From Alsobacter sp045348435 (GTDB lineage Bacteria; Pseudomonadota; Alphaproteobacteria; Rhizobiales; Beijerinckiaceae): a DNA stretch of 64,000 nt. The notes under the pieces are model-generated. The model did no database searches. It saw only the letters and a list, made by a program, of their open reading frames with translations, and was not told the origin of the DNA. Positions 50,871 through 60,163 of this stretch are shown piece after piece. Both the position numbers and the translations under genes were made by a program. The stretch lies in NCBI RefSeq assembly GCF_045348435.1, contig NZ_CP157484.1, forward strand, positions 3,720,001-3,784,000. The letters are read 5' to 3'. Position 1 is the stretch's first letter. Each line of letters opens with the position of its first letter.

Positions 50871-51302
50871 TCAGGCCCACCGGTCGGCGGGCGCCGGATC
50901 CGGCAGCCGCCGCAGGACCGAGCGCACGCGCGCCAGCAGCTCGCGAAGGTCGTAGGGCTTCACCACATAGTCGTCCGCGCCGAGCTCCAGGCCGACGATC
51001 CGGTCGATGTCGGAGCCATGCGCGCTGGCGATGATGATCCCGGCCGAGCTCTGGTCCATCAGCCAGCGGGCCAGCGAGAGCCCGTCCTCGCCCGGCATGG
51101 AGATGTCGAGCACCGCGACATGGATCGGCTCGCGGCCGGCCAGGTCCCGGAACGACGCAGCGTCCCGCGCCGACAGCACCCGGTAGCCATGCCCGCTGAG
51201 ATATTCGGCGACCGCCTCGCGCAGGTCCGCCTCGTCCTCGGCGATCGCGACCGTCGCGACCGACATGTCCGCCCTCGACGGCTCACGCCCCAGATCGTCC
51301 AT
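50871..51302 (-). CDS. Single-domain response regulator (143 aa)
   Basis: A receiver domain: acidic pair in VAIAEDEADLREAV, phospho-acceptor Asp in VAVLDISMPGEDG (Asp 66 with this start), Thr/Ser switch in IIIASAHGSD and conserved Lys in DDYVVKPYD. A short basic tail follows, with no output domain. A start at 51266 would remove 12 residues and still leave a full receiver. It is not directly next to a kinase gene. It may be a phosphate relay or a degraded OmpR-type regulator lacking its DNA-binding domain. Confidence 0.85.
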   Translation of the reverse strand: MDDLGREPSRADMSVATVAIAEDEADLREAVAEYLSGHGYRVLSARDAASFRDLAGREPIHVAVLDISMPGEDGLSLARWLMDQSSAGIIIASAHGSDIDRIVGLELGADDYVVKPYDLRELLARVRSVLRRLPDPAPADRWA

Positions 51303-51528
51303 GCTGCAAGCCCCCGTCTCGGGCCGGGCCGGGACCGTCCCGAGGGCGCGAAGCTAGCATTCCGGAGGCGGCGCCACAACGCGAAGTCTAACCTCCGGCC
51401 GTCCTCCCGCGCGGCCGCGAAATTCACCAATCGTTAGGGAACAAGGATCCGGCGTCAGCGTTGACGTGAGCGCAACAGCGCCGGGCCGTCCGGTCGGTTC
51501 GCCGACCGCTCGAGACGAGGGGAACGAC

Positions 51529-51762
51529 ATGCCGCACCTGGATTCGCGCGCCATCGACATCGACGCCGAGGGCCTCGACCGTCTCCGCAGCGTGATCGCC
51601 ACCGCCGCCGGCGGCGCCCTCGCCTATGATCCGGACGCCTTCGCGCTCGACGGCGACCACCGCGCCGTCGCCGCTCCCCAGCCGGTGATGAGGACGGCGC
51701 GCGCGCCCGCGCCCCGCCGGGGCCTGCGCCTGTCCTACGACGCCGCCGTCCTCTGGGCCTGA
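51529..51762 (+). CDS. Hypothetical protein (77 aa)
   Basis: The ATG follows a clear ribosome binding site (gaggggaa). The protein starts MPHLDSRAIDIDAEGLDRLR with a helix and ends in a short beta stretch (RGLRLSYDAAVLWA). No known domain. Its end overlaps the end of the convergent dipeptidase gene by 28 bases. It may be divergently transcribed from the response regulator gene. Confidence 0.6.
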   Translation: MPHLDSRAIDIDAEGLDRLRSVIATAAGGALAYDPDAFALDGDHRAVAAPQPVMRTARAPAPRRGLRLSYDAAVLWA

Positions 51763-52970
51763 GCCGAGGCTGGCCGGCCCCGCTTCTCGGCGTCCTTCCC
51801 GTCATAGTCGGCCACCGTCCCGACCCGCGGCGCCTGCGTCCGGCGCAGCCGGCGTGAGACGCGCTCCACCTGCCGGAAGGCGCGCAGGAAGTTGCCGGCC
51901 GCAATGCCCGCGATGGCCTCGTCCGACCAGCCCCTGCGGATCAGCTCCGCCAGGAGATGCGGGAACCGGCTGACATTCTCCAGCCCGACAGGAACCCGCC
52001 CGCCGAAGAAGTCGGACCCGATGCCCACATGGGCGAGGCCGGTCTTCTGCACGATGTATTCGATATGGCCGCACAGCTGCTCGAGCGTCGCCTTCGGGGC
52101 GGCGCCGCTGCGGCGCAGATGCTCCTCTTCGGGCCCGGGCTGAGGCGGGCTGGGCGCGGCCTTGCCCCATGGGTCCGAGAGCGGCCGGTACCAGTCGCGC
52201 ACCTGCTGGTTGATGAAGGCCGGCACGAAGGTCGCCATCACGACCGCGCCGGCCCCTTTGACGCGGGCCAGCACGTCGTCCGGCACGTTGCGGGGGTGGT
52301 CGCACAGCGCGAAGGCGTTGGAGTGGCTGAACACCACCGGCGCTTCGGAGAGGTCCAGCACCTGATGCATCACGCTGGGCGCGACATGGGCGAGGTCGAT
52401 GATCACGCCGAGCCGGTTCAGCTCCTCGATCACCGCGCGCCCGAAGGCCGTCAGGCCGCCATGGCGCGGAGCGTCGGTGGCGCTGTCCACCCAGTCCAGC
52501 GTCTCGTTGTGGCAGAGCGTCATCAACCGCATGCCGACGCCGTACCAGATCCGCAGCGGCGACAGGCTGTTCTCCAGGCCCACGCCGCCCTCCACGGTCA
52601 GGAACGAGGCGATCTTGCCCAGCGCCTTGGCCCGGGCGACGTCCGACGCCTTGCGGGCCGGCAGGAACACGTCCGGGTAGCGCTCCTCCATCTGCAGGGT
52701 GACGTCGAGCACCTCCATCACGGTGCGGCCCGGATGGGGCGAGTGGGTGGGGATGAAGCCGGCCCAGAACTGGGCCGCGACCTTGCCCTCCTTGAGGCGC
52801 GGGATGTCGGTGTCGTGGCCCTGGTGCACGCGCCCGGGCTCCCACACGGCGACGTCGCCCCTGGCGTCTCGGTCCGCCCGGATCACCCAGGGCAGATCAT
52901 TGTGGCCGTCGAGCAGGGGAATGCGGTCGAGCAGGTCGAGGGCGTGCGCGAGGGCGCGGTCTTTGGCCAT
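51735..52970 (-). CDS. Membrane dipeptidase, peptidase family M19 (411 aa)
   Basis: This is a zinc dipeptidase (renal dipeptidase type) that cuts dipeptides including some with D-residues. Metal ligands are in LLDGHNDLPW (His-x-Asp), the bridging Glu in FLTVEGGVGLEN, and the later His in VIIDLAHVAP and VFSHSNAFAL; GIGSDFFGG holds the conserved Asp. No signal peptide is evident, so it may be cytoplasmic. The C-terminus carries a 35-residue hydrophilic tail. It is monocistronic here. Confidence 0.92.
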   Translation of the reverse strand: MAKDRALAHALDLLDRIPLLDGHNDLPWVIRADRDARGDVAVWEPGRVHQGHDTDIPRLKEGKVAAQFWAGFIPTHSPHPGRTVMEVLDVTLQMEERYPDVFLPARKASDVARAKALGKIASFLTVEGGVGLENSLSPLRIWYGVGMRLMTLCHNETLDWVDSATDAPRHGGLTAFGRAVIEELNRLGVIIDLAHVAPSVMHQVLDLSEAPVVFSHSNAFALCDHPRNVPDDVLARVKGAGAVVMATFVPAFINQQVRDWYRPLSDPWGKAAPSPPQPGPEEEHLRRSGAAPKATLEQLCGHIEYIVQKTGLAHVGIGSDFFGGRVPVGLENVSRFPHLLAELIRRGWSDEAIAGIAAGNFLRAFRQVERVSRRLRRTQAPRVGTVADYDGKDAEKRGRPASAQAQRTAAS

Positions 52971-53085
52971 GGGTCACTCCGGGGTGGGGCGAATCGGCCA
53001 CACCCGATCCCTAGTGAAGAGGCGGGAAAGCTGCCGCCTTGGAATTCGGACGTAAAGCTCGGAACCCGCAGGACGGGTCTGCGTT

Positions 53086-53499
53086 ATGCGACCCATGAAG
53101 GATTTCTCCGGCCTGCGTGTCCTCGTCGTCGAGGACGAACTCCTGGTTGCGCTTGCGCTGGAGGACATTCTCAACGACATGGGCTGCGAGATCATAGGCC
53201 CGGTCTCCCAGATCGAGGAAGCCGAGACTTTCGCGCGCACCCGAGACATCGACGCCGCGATCCTGGACGTGAATGTGCGCGGCCGCCTCATCTACCCCGT
53301 CGCCGAGGTTCTCACCGGGCGGGGCGTGCCGGTGCTGTTCTGCAGCGGCTATTCCGACACCGCCGTGCTCCCCGCCCCGTTCCGCGCCCTGCCGCAGGTC
53401 GCCAAGCCCTATGACGAGAGCGCGCTCCGCCGCGCCATGGAGAAGGCCTTCGGCCATCTGCGGGCGGAAGGCCGGGCGCAGGGCTCCGTCCGGGCCTGA
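53086..53499 (+). CDS. Single-domain response regulator (137 aa)
   Basis: A stand-alone receiver: RVLVVEDELLVALALEDIL, acceptor Asp 61 (AAILDVNVRGR), Ser switch in VLFCSGYSD and Lys in QVAKPYDES. Such proteins are common partners of HWE kinases in Hyphomicrobiales. It is convergent with the regulator-HWE kinase gene (ends 43 bases apart) and so probably belongs to the same light- or stress-signalling set. Confidence 0.88.
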   Translation: MRPMKDFSGLRVLVVEDELLVALALEDILNDMGCEIIGPVSQIEEAETFARTRDIDAAILDVNVRGRLIYPVAEVLTGRGVPVLFCSGYSDTAVLPAPFRALPQVAKPYDESALRRAMEKAFGHLRAEGRAQGSVRA

Positions 53500-53541
53500 C
53501 CCCTGGACCATGCTGCGCGATCGCCAGGACATGCAGCGCCT

Positions 53542-54570
53542 CTAGGCCTGCACCTGGATGTCCCGCGGCTCCGGCGTCAGCGGGAACGTCAGCACGCATA
53601 CGACGCCGGTCGGCGGAAAGGCGAGCTTCACCGACCCTCCGAGTTCGAAGCCGACGCTGCGCTGGATGAGCGTCGATCCGAAGCCGCGCTTCAGCGGCTC
53701 GGCCACCGGCGGCCCGTCCTGCTCGCGCCAGGTCAGCGTCAGCGTCTCGCGCCCGTCGGCTTCGCCGATCGTCCAGTCCACGAACACCTGGCCCTTGTCG
53801 GACGACAGCGCCCCGTATTTGGCCGCGTTGGTGGCCAGTTCGTGGATGATGAGGTTCACGGTGAGAGCGTGCTGCGGGGGCAACTGCACGGGCTCGCCGC
53901 TCAGCACCACATGGCCCCCGTCGCCGCGGCGGAACGGCTTCAGCGCCTCCGCCAGCAGCTCGTCGAGATCCATGTCGCCCCAGTTGGCCCGCAGCAGCAG
54001 CGAATGCGCGCCCGCCAGCGCATGCATGCGGCCCATGAAGGCGCCCTCGAACTCCGGCAGAGAGCTGCTGCGCCTGAGCGTCTGCTGGGCGATGGAGATC
54101 ACCGTCATCAGCGTGTTCTTCACCCGGTGGCTCAGCTCGGCCACCAGGAGCCGCGTGCGCTCCTCGGCCCGCAGGCGCTGGTGGCGCACCTCCGACTCGC
54201 GCAGCGCCCGCTCGACCGCGGGGCCGAGCCGCTGCAGCCGCGGCTTCAGCACATAGTCGGTCGCGCCCTGCTTCAGCGACTCGATCGCGATCTCCTCGCC
54301 CAGCACCCCCGAGACGAAGATGAAGGGCGTATGGGGCGAAAGCTCCCGCGCCAGCGACAGCGCCGACATGCCGTCGAAGCTCGGCAGGGAGAAGTCGGAC
54401 AGGATGAGGTCGTAGCCGCCCTCATGCAGCTGGGCGGTGAAATCCTCGCGAGACTCGACGCGCTGGATCGTGAAGGTCAGCCCGCTCCTGGCCAGGTATT
54501 CGGACACCAGGTCCGCGTCGAGCTCGCTGTCCTCGACGAGTAGGATGTTCACCATCGCGCGTTGGTCCAT
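53542..54570 (-). CDS. Receiver - HWE-family histidine kinase (342 aa)
   Basis: The N-terminal receiver (residues 1-125) has acceptor Asp 59 (LILSDFSLPS) and Lys 109 (VLKP). The kinase part starts with phospho-His 148 (VAELSHRVKNT) and has the HWE/HisKA_2 features: LIIHELATNAAKYGAL and LTWREQDGP, with the Trp-x-Glu that names the family, and RGFGSTLIQRSV. There is no membrane segment. The start at 54570 is 4 bases after the stop of the upstream single-domain regulator gene, and the longer frame is unlikely. It is last in the phytochrome operon, so it probably receives phosphate from the phytochrome. Confidence 0.9.
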   Translation of the reverse strand: MDQRAMVNILLVEDSELDADLVSEYLARSGLTFTIQRVESREDFTAQLHEGGYDLILSDFSLPSFDGMSALSLARELSPHTPFIFVSGVLGEEIAIESLKQGATDYVLKPRLQRLGPAVERALRESEVRHQRLRAEERTRLLVAELSHRVKNTLMTVISIAQQTLRRSSSLPEFEGAFMGRMHALAGAHSLLLRANWGDMDLDELLAEALKPFRRGDGGHVVLSGEPVQLPPQHALTVNLIIHELATNAAKYGALSSDKGQVFVDWTIGEADGRETLTLTWREQDGPPVAEPLKRGFGSTLIQRSVGFELGGSVKLAFPPTGVVCVLTFPLTPEPRDIQVQA

Positions 54571-54574
54571 TCCA

Positions 54575-55039
54575 TCACTTGCCGACGGCGGAGCGGCGGG
54601 CCCCCGGGGGCGGCGGCTCGTTGAGGATGGCCCAGAACATTCCCAGCTCCTGGATGGCTTCGAAGAACTCCTGGAAGTCAACGGGCTTGACCACGAAAGC
54701 GTTGACCCCGCGCTGGTAGCTGGCGACGAGATCGCGCTCCTCTCGCGAGGATGTGAGCATGACGACCGGGATGGGGCGCAGGTCCTCGTCCTTCTTGATC
54801 TTCTCCAGCACCTCCAGCCCGTCGATCTTCGGCAGCTTGAGGTCGAGCAGCACCACGGCGGGCTCGCCGGGCTCGCGCTGGGCGAAGGCGCCCTTGGAAT
54901 AGAGGTAGTCCAGCGCCTCCGCGCCGTCGCGCACCACGACCACCTCGTTGGCGAGCTGGCACTTGGCCAGCGCCGCCAGGGTCAGCTCCACGTCGCGCGC
55001 GCTGTCCTCCACCAGCAGGATGGGTCTCAGTTCGGCCAT
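54575..55039 (-). CDS. Phytochrome-linked response regulator (Rcp-like, 154 aa)
   Basis: A single receiver domain of the type found after phytochrome genes: PILLVEDSARDVELTLAAL, acceptor Asp 66 (VVLLDLKLPKIDG), Thr/Ser switch in VVMLTSSREERD and Lys in FVVKPVD. The GVNAFVVKPVDFQEF end is typical for Rcp1-like proteins. The start shares one base with the stop of the phytochrome gene (TGATG), so the pair is translated together. Confidence 0.9.
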   Translation of the reverse strand: MAELRPILLVEDSARDVELTLAALAKCQLANEVVVVRDGAEALDYLYSKGAFAQREPGEPAVVLLDLKLPKIDGLEVLEKIKKDEDLRPIPVVMLTSSREERDLVASYQRGVNAFVVKPVDFQEFFEAIQELGMFWAILNEPPPPGARRSAVGK

Positions 55040-57342
55040 CAGCGCCGCTCCATGTGAGGCAAGGAAAAGAAGAAGCATGCGCCCTGGTCGACCACGGCCT
55101 CGGCCCAGGCCCGGCCGCCATGGCGCTCGACCATGCGGCGCACATTGGCGAGCCCGATGCCGGTGCCTTCGAAGTCCTCGGCCCGGTGCAGGCGCTGGAA
55201 AACGCCGAAGAGCTTGCCCACATAGGCCATGTCGAAGCCGACGCCGTTGTCGCGCACGCTATAGACCGTCTCCCCGTCGCGCCGCTCGCCGGCGATCTCG
55301 ATGACGGCGACGTCCTCGCGGGCTGTGTATTTCAGCGCGTTCGAAATCAGGTTCTGCCACACCTGCCGCAGCAGGCTCGGGTCCCCGTAGGTCGGCGGCA
55401 GGCGGCCGATGCGCCACTCGATGGCGCGGCCCTCCATCTCGGGGGAGAGCAGGCGGCGCACCTCCTCGACGAGCTTGCCCATGTCGATGCGGACGGGATG
55501 CAGCGTCACCCGGCCCGCCTGGGAGAAGCTGAGCAGGTCGTCCACCAGCCGCCCGGCCGAGAACGCCGACTGGATGATGTTGGAGAGGTAGTGCGACGCC
55601 TTCTCGTCGAACTTGTCGCCGTCGCGTTCGCGCAGCAGTTCGGCGTAACCGACGATGTGGCGGAACGGCGCGCGCAGGTCGTGCGAGACCGAATAGGAGA
55701 AGGCCTCAAGCTCCTTGTTGGACTTCTCCAGCTCCTCGCTGAGCTCGGCCATCTGCTCGGCCCGGCGCAGCACGATGTCGACGATCGCGCCGCGCAGGTT
55801 GCGGGCGGCGTCGATCTCGGCGGCGGACCAGGGCATCGCCGTCAGCCGCACGGTCTCCTTCCAGGCCTCGAAGGACGTGCGCGGATGCAGGCGCTCGGAG
55901 TTCGGCTCGGCGATCTTGCGCGGCTCGCCCGCCCACTGGACGGTGCGGATCACCTCGGGCCGGAACCACAGCACATAGCTGGCGTGGATCTGCGAGATGG
56001 AGATGCCCAGCACGCCGCTGGCCCGGTCCTTCAGGGCCGCCGCGTCCGGGACCAAGCCGGCCAGGGAATCGGTGGCGAAGACGCCGTCCTCGATATGGGG
56101 GCCGATCCGGTGAGCCAGCGCCAGGATCTCGTCCCGGCTGGGCGTCTCGCCCACCCGCTTCACCTCCAGGTCCGACACCACGGCCGCGCCCGTGGCTCCG
56201 GTCAGCGCCAGCAGGCGCTCGCCGTCCTGGGTGAGCCCGTTGAGGAATTGCGGCGCCACCGCCATCGAGGTCAGCAGCCGCCCGTGGATCTCCTGCAGGC
56301 GCACGCGCTCGGCCGCCTCGGCGTAGAGGCTGAGCCCGGCCAGGCGCATCGCCACGAGCTGGCCGATGAAGTCGCAGGCCGACCTCACCGGCTGCGGCGC
56401 CCGTCGGCTCTTGGCGTTGTGGCACGAGATCAGGCCCCAGAGCCGGCCATTGACCACGATCGAGATCGACATGGACGCGGCCGTGCCCATGTTGCGCATG
56501 TATTCCAGATGCACCGGCGAGACGCTGCGCAGCACCGAGAAGCTCATGTCCAGCGGCTCGGGCGACCCGCCGTCGTCGGCGCGCAGGATCGGAACCGGCG
56601 TGTAGCCGGCGTCCGGGATCTGGCGCACGCGGTTCAGCCGGTAGAGCTCGCGGGCCTGGGCCGGGATGTCGCTCGCCGGGAAGCGCAGGTCGAGATAGGA
56701 GGGCAGCGCGTCGTTGCGGCTTTCGCCGCGCACCGCGCCGTTCCAGGCCTCGTCGAAATCATAGACCAGCACGCGGTCGAACCCGGTCGTGCGCCGGACC
56801 GCGGCCGCCGCGCTCTGCGCGATCTCCGCCACGGTGCTCGCGTCCTGCAGGTCCGTCGCCAGGCGCCGCACGTCGGCGTAGAGGTCGTCGGCGTGGTGGG
56901 GGCCGCCGGTCGCCTCCTCCAGCTCCAGCACGACCAGCCCGCCCGCCCGGTGCGCGACGGGGTGATAGGCCGCCCCTCCGACGGTCACGACCCGCGTCGG
57001 CGCGAATCCCGGCCCCGGGGAACCCGGCCCGGAGGAACCCGGCCCGGAGGCGAGCCCCTCCAGAAGCTCGGCGCCGCCGTCGCGCAACACCTGCGCCAGC
57101 GGCCGGCCCAGCGCCTGGGCGGCGTCCACGGTGAGCGCCGCCGCCGCGTTGGCGCTGACCTGCCGGATCGTCCAGTCGGCCGGATCGAGCGCGAACAGCA
57201 CGCCGTGGGGCTGGATGCTGCCCGGCGTGCGGATCGGCTCGCGCGCGCAGCTGTCGAGCACGGCGTCCGTCACCGGCGCGCGCCCGCCCGCGGGCGTCCG
57301 CCCGCCAGTTCCCCCCGCTGTCGTCCCGACCGCCTCATCCAT
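55039..57342 (-). CDS. bphP: Bacteriophytochrome histidine kinase (767 aa)
   Basis: A red/far-red light sensor. The biliverdin-binding Cys is residue 32 (DSCAREPIRTPGSIQPHG). PAS follows (about 35-135), then GAF with the chromophore-binding FPASDIPAQARELY (about 155-330), PHY (about 345-520), HisKA with the phospho-His in SYSVSHDLRAPF (near 551) and HATPase (WQNLISNALKYT, VRDNGVGFDM, GTGIGLANVRRMV). A Gly/Pro/Ser repeat (SGPGSSGPGSPGPG) inserted between PAS and GAF looks like local expansion. The start at 57342 overlaps the heme oxygenase gene by 8 bases; the longer frame has no family match. Confidence 0.94.
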   Translation of the reverse strand: MDEAVGTTAGGTGGRTPAGGRAPVTDAVLDSCAREPIRTPGSIQPHGVLFALDPADWTIRQVSANAAAALTVDAAQALGRPLAQVLRDGGAELLEGLASGPGSSGPGSPGPGFAPTRVVTVGGAAYHPVAHRAGGLVVLELEEATGGPHHADDLYADVRRLATDLQDASTVAEIAQSAAAAVRRTTGFDRVLVYDFDEAWNGAVRGESRNDALPSYLDLRFPASDIPAQARELYRLNRVRQIPDAGYTPVPILRADDGGSPEPLDMSFSVLRSVSPVHLEYMRNMGTAASMSISIVVNGRLWGLISCHNAKSRRAPQPVRSACDFIGQLVAMRLAGLSLYAEAAERVRLQEIHGRLLTSMAVAPQFLNGLTQDGERLLALTGATGAAVVSDLEVKRVGETPSRDEILALAHRIGPHIEDGVFATDSLAGLVPDAAALKDRASGVLGISISQIHASYVLWFRPEVIRTVQWAGEPRKIAEPNSERLHPRTSFEAWKETVRLTAMPWSAAEIDAARNLRGAIVDIVLRRAEQMAELSEELEKSNKELEAFSYSVSHDLRAPFRHIVGYAELLRERDGDKFDEKASHYLSNIIQSAFSAGRLVDDLLSFSQAGRVTLHPVRIDMGKLVEEVRRLLSPEMEGRAIEWRIGRLPPTYGDPSLLRQVWQNLISNALKYTAREDVAVIEIAGERRDGETVYSVRDNGVGFDMAYVGKLFGVFQRLHRAEDFEGTGIGLANVRRMVERHGGRAWAEAVVDQGACFFFSLPHMERR

Positions 57343-57895
57343 GGCGCGTCCTCGCGGGCGCGAACAGGCAGGCCTGCAGGCTCTCGAAGGTCGCCAGCGC
57401 GGCGCAGACGATGCGGTCGTCGGCCGCCGGCGAGGACAGCGACGCCAGGATGTCCTGGAACGCCCGCCAGCGCGCCGCGACGTCGCGCCCGTAGCTGGCG
57501 AAATAGGTCGCGCCCGGCCCGGCGAGGCCCAGCCGGCGCTCAAGGCTTTTGGCGATCACCTGCCCACCCATCGTCGATCCCTCGAGCACGTAAAGCGACC
57601 CCATGGCCTCCTCGACGTCGTCCAGCCGCGGGATGCGGGGCGTCTGGCGCAACGGCGCCAGGCCGAGCGCCGCGAGGTCGGCCTCCAGCAGCGGCAGCTT
57701 GCGGCGCGGGCCGAAGAACGCCTCGTCGCCGACCAGCTCGCCGATGCGTGGCTCCCAGATGCGGAAGAACGCATGGAAACGGGCGACCAGCGCGCCGTAG
57801 CGCTCCAGCGTCAGCCCCGGCCCGAGCATGTCCAGGTCGGACTCGATCCGGTCATGCGCGGCGCGAGTTTCGGTTCGCAATCTCGTCAGCAGCAT
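57335..57895 (-). CDS. bphO: Biliverdin-producing heme oxygenase (186 aa)
   Basis: The enzyme opens haem to biliverdin, the chromophore for the phytochrome encoded next. Features are LLTRLRTETRAAHDRIESDL with the proximal haem His, YVLEGSTMGGQVIAKSLER as the distal helix with its Gly-rich turn, and RFHAFFRIWEP. The ATG at 57895 gives the usual length of about 190 residues; longer starts exist but add a tail with no match. It overlaps the phytochrome gene by 8 bases and is first in the operon. Confidence 0.9.
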   Translation of the reverse strand: MLLTRLRTETRAAHDRIESDLDMLGPGLTLERYGALVARFHAFFRIWEPRIGELVGDEAFFGPRRKLPLLEADLAALGLAPLRQTPRIPRLDDVEEAMGSLYVLEGSTMGGQVIAKSLERRLGLAGPGATYFASYGRDVAARWRAFQDILASLSSPAADDRIVCAALATFESLQACLFAPARTRHG

Positions 57896-58138
57896 CGCGT
57901 CGTCGGCGTCCCGGTCAGTCGCCGGTCGCGCGACAGCGTCGTCCGGCCCCTTCCGGTCCGAACGCAATCCCCTTAACGCCGAACCCGCCGCGCGGTTCCG
58001 GGCCATATCGCCATTTTTCAAAGGATCGGCGCGCCCCACCTGAGGGGGGCGTCAGCCAGGGGAAAACGAGCATGGGGGGCTTCCTCGTCGCCGGCCCCCG
58101 ACCGTACCGCGCCTCGGCCCGAGGCGTCCAGCGTCCGT

Positions 58139-59536
58139 TCAGCGCAGCTCCGCCGTCAGGCCGAGCCGGTCCCGCCGCATCCAGCGCGCCAGCATGAGTC
58201 CCGCCACGATCGCAAGCCCTGTGGCGAGCCCCGACCAGATCCCCGCCCCGCCGAAGCCGAGCGGAAAGGCCAGCACGGCGCCGAGCGGCAGCCCGACGCC
58301 CCAGTAGCCGATGGCCGCGTAGATCATGGGCATGCGGGTGTCGTGCAGGCCGCGCAGCATGCCCTGCCCGACGGCCTGCGCGCCGTCGGCGACCTGGAAC
58401 AGCGCCGCGAAGGCCAGGAACAGGACCGCGGTCTCCACCACCGGCGCGTTGCCGGGCGCCGAGGCGTCCAGGAACACGCCGATCAGCGCCCGCGGGGCGG
58501 CCAGCATCGCCGTCGCGGTCAGAACCATGGCCCCGACCCCGAGCCCGAACGCGGTCCACCCGGCGAGCGTGGCGGCCTCCCGCTCCTTCGCCCCATAGGC
58601 GCGCCCCACCCGCACCGTCGCGGCCTGCCCGATGCCGAGCGGGATCATGAAGGTGAGTGACGCGATCTGGATCGCCACCGCGTGCGCCGCCAGCGAGGTC
58701 GGCCCGATGATCCCCATCAGGAACACAGCGCCGTTGAAGATCGACACTTCGAAGATCAGCGTCGCCCCGATCGGCAGGCCGACGCGCCAGAACGTTCGGA
58801 ACCGCGGCCAGTCCGCCCGCCAGGCCCGCCCGAACAGCCGATAGCGGCGGAAACGCCGGTCCAGCGAGACCACGCCGGCCAGCACGGCGAACATCAGGAT
58901 GGTCGCGCTCAGGGTCGCAAGCCCGGAGCCCGTCAGGCCGAGCCGGGGCGCCCCCCAGTTGCCGAAGATGAGCAGCCAGTTGAACAGCGCATTGGCGGCG
59001 AGCCCGAGGAACACGCCCAGCATCGCCCAGGCGGGACGCTCCATCGCGGCCATGAAGGAGCGCAGGACGAGATAGAGGAGGAACGGCGCCATGCTCCATT
59101 GCAGCATGTGCAGATAGGCGCCCGCCTGCGCGGCAAGCCTCGGCTCCTGGCCGAGGCGCAGCAGCACGGCCTCGCCGTTCCACAGCACCGCCCAGCACGG
59201 AACGCAGATGCACAACGCCGCCCAGAAGCCCTGGCGGACGGTGCGGCGCACCTCGCGCACGGCGAACCGGTTGCGTCCCCTCTCGGTCGCCACCAGCGGC
59301 GCTGTGGCGCTCATCACCCCGATGCCGAAGATGAGGAAGAAGAAATAGAGGTTCGCCCCCAGCGCGCTCGCCGCCACCGCCTCCGGCCCGAGCCGGCCCA
59401 GCATGAGCACGTCCGTCGCCGTCATGCCGGTCTGGGCGAGGTTGGTCAGGATCAGGGGCCAGCTCAGGGCCAGGGTCGAGCGGACTTCCCCGACCCATGC
59501 GGCGCGGGTCGGGCGGGAAACGGCGGCGATGGTCAT
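58139..59536 (-). CDS. MATE-family multidrug efflux transporter (465 aa)
   Basis: An inner-membrane Na+/H+-coupled exporter with 12 predicted helices in two homologous halves. Typical motifs are TLALSWPLILTNLAQTGMTA with the following TDVLMLGRLGPEAVAA, and in the second half PIGATLIFEVSIFNGAVFLM and IPLGIGQAATVRVGRAYGA. Length is normal (about 460). The NorM-type sequence suggests export of cationic compounds or drugs. It stands alone, with an AT-poor gap from the bphO promoter on one side and a terminator for the BA14K gene on the other. Confidence 0.92.
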   Translation of the reverse strand: MTIAAVSRPTRAAWVGEVRSTLALSWPLILTNLAQTGMTATDVLMLGRLGPEAVAASALGANLYFFFLIFGIGVMSATAPLVATERGRNRFAVREVRRTVRQGFWAALCICVPCWAVLWNGEAVLLRLGQEPRLAAQAGAYLHMLQWSMAPFLLYLVLRSFMAAMERPAWAMLGVFLGLAANALFNWLLIFGNWGAPRLGLTGSGLATLSATILMFAVLAGVVSLDRRFRRYRLFGRAWRADWPRFRTFWRVGLPIGATLIFEVSIFNGAVFLMGIIGPTSLAAHAVAIQIASLTFMIPLGIGQAATVRVGRAYGAKEREAATLAGWTAFGLGVGAMVLTATAMLAAPRALIGVFLDASAPGNAPVVETAVLFLAFAALFQVADGAQAVGQGMLRGLHDTRMPMIYAAIGYWGVGLPLGAVLAFPLGFGGAGIWSGLATGLAIVAGLMLARWMRRDRLGLTAELR

Positions 59537-59649
59537 CAGCGATGTTCTAGAGAGAAGGGCGCCTTGCGAGAAGGCGGTTCGCCCGAAAAAGAGGCGAATG
59601 CGGCGGCATGGCTGCCATCCGCCGATGAGGGGCCGAAGTCCCGGCCACG

Positions 59650-59677
59650 AAAAAGGGGCCCGCCGAAGCGAGCCCCT
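59650..59677 (-). terminator. Rho-independent terminator after the BA14K gene
   Basis: On the minus strand a 9-base stem (GGGGCTCGC with GCGGGCCCC, one G-U pair) closes a TTCG tetraloop and is followed by five T. It lies 19 bases after the BA14K gene stop. Confidence 0.85.
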
Positions 59678-59695
59678 GGTTCACGCCGCAACGCC

Positions 59696-60163
59696 TCACG
59701 GGCAGGGATGGCGCAGCCCATCATAGCCCAGGAAGGTGCCGCTGCCCGGGTCGTAGGACCGGTAGCGCTGGGCGCAATAGTCCGCGCCGCCGCCCCCATA
59801 GGCGTAGCCAGGCTCCTCGATCACGGTCGTGCGCGGCTGCGAGAGGGCCCCGCCGAGGATCGCGCCGGTCGCCAGGCCGGCGATGCCGGCGGCCGCGGCC
59901 GCCCCGCCATAGCCCCAGCCGCGGCGATATCCGTAGCCGCCGCCGTAGTAGCCGCGCCCGTAATAGCCGCCCCGATGGCCGTAGCCAGGCCCGTAGCCGC
60001 CGCGCCACTGGACCTGCGTGGCCAACGCGGCGTCGCTCGCCGCCTGCGCGACGGGCGCGCCCGCCGCCGGCATGGCGGACGCCGGACGCGTCGCCATCGT
60101 CGCGCCCGCCAGCGAGGCGGCCGCGAAGATCATCAGGGTGGTCCTGGGAACAACCATGGTCAT
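59696..60163 (-). CDS. BA14K family secreted protein (155 aa)
   Basis: An N-terminal signal peptide (MTMVVPRTTLMIFAAASLAG, cleavage probably after the Ala near residue 30) is followed by a long Gly/Tyr repeat (YGPGYGHRGGYYGRGYYGGG), one membrane-like Ala/Gly segment (GGAAAAAGIAGLATGAILGG) and the BA14K motif at the end (YCAQRYRSYDPGSGTFLGYD, then GLRHPC). BA14K proteins are common in Hyphomicrobiales and Brucella, where the founder has lectin-like activity. ATG at 60163 has a good binding site (caggag). Monocistronic. Confidence 0.88.
   Translation of the reverse strand: MTMVVPRTTLMIFAAASLAGATMATRPASAMPAAGAPVAQAASDAALATQVQWRGGYGPGYGHRGGYYGRGYYGGGYGYRRGWGYGGAAAAAGIAGLATGAILGGALSQPRTTVIEEPGYAYGGGGADYCAQRYRSYDPGSGTFLGYDGLRHPCP

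Noticed and set aside
55054..58197. 1047-codon plus-strand frame across the phytochrome operon
   Set aside because: It is antisense to bphP and bphO, which have all family motifs, and its translation is low in hydrophobic structure.
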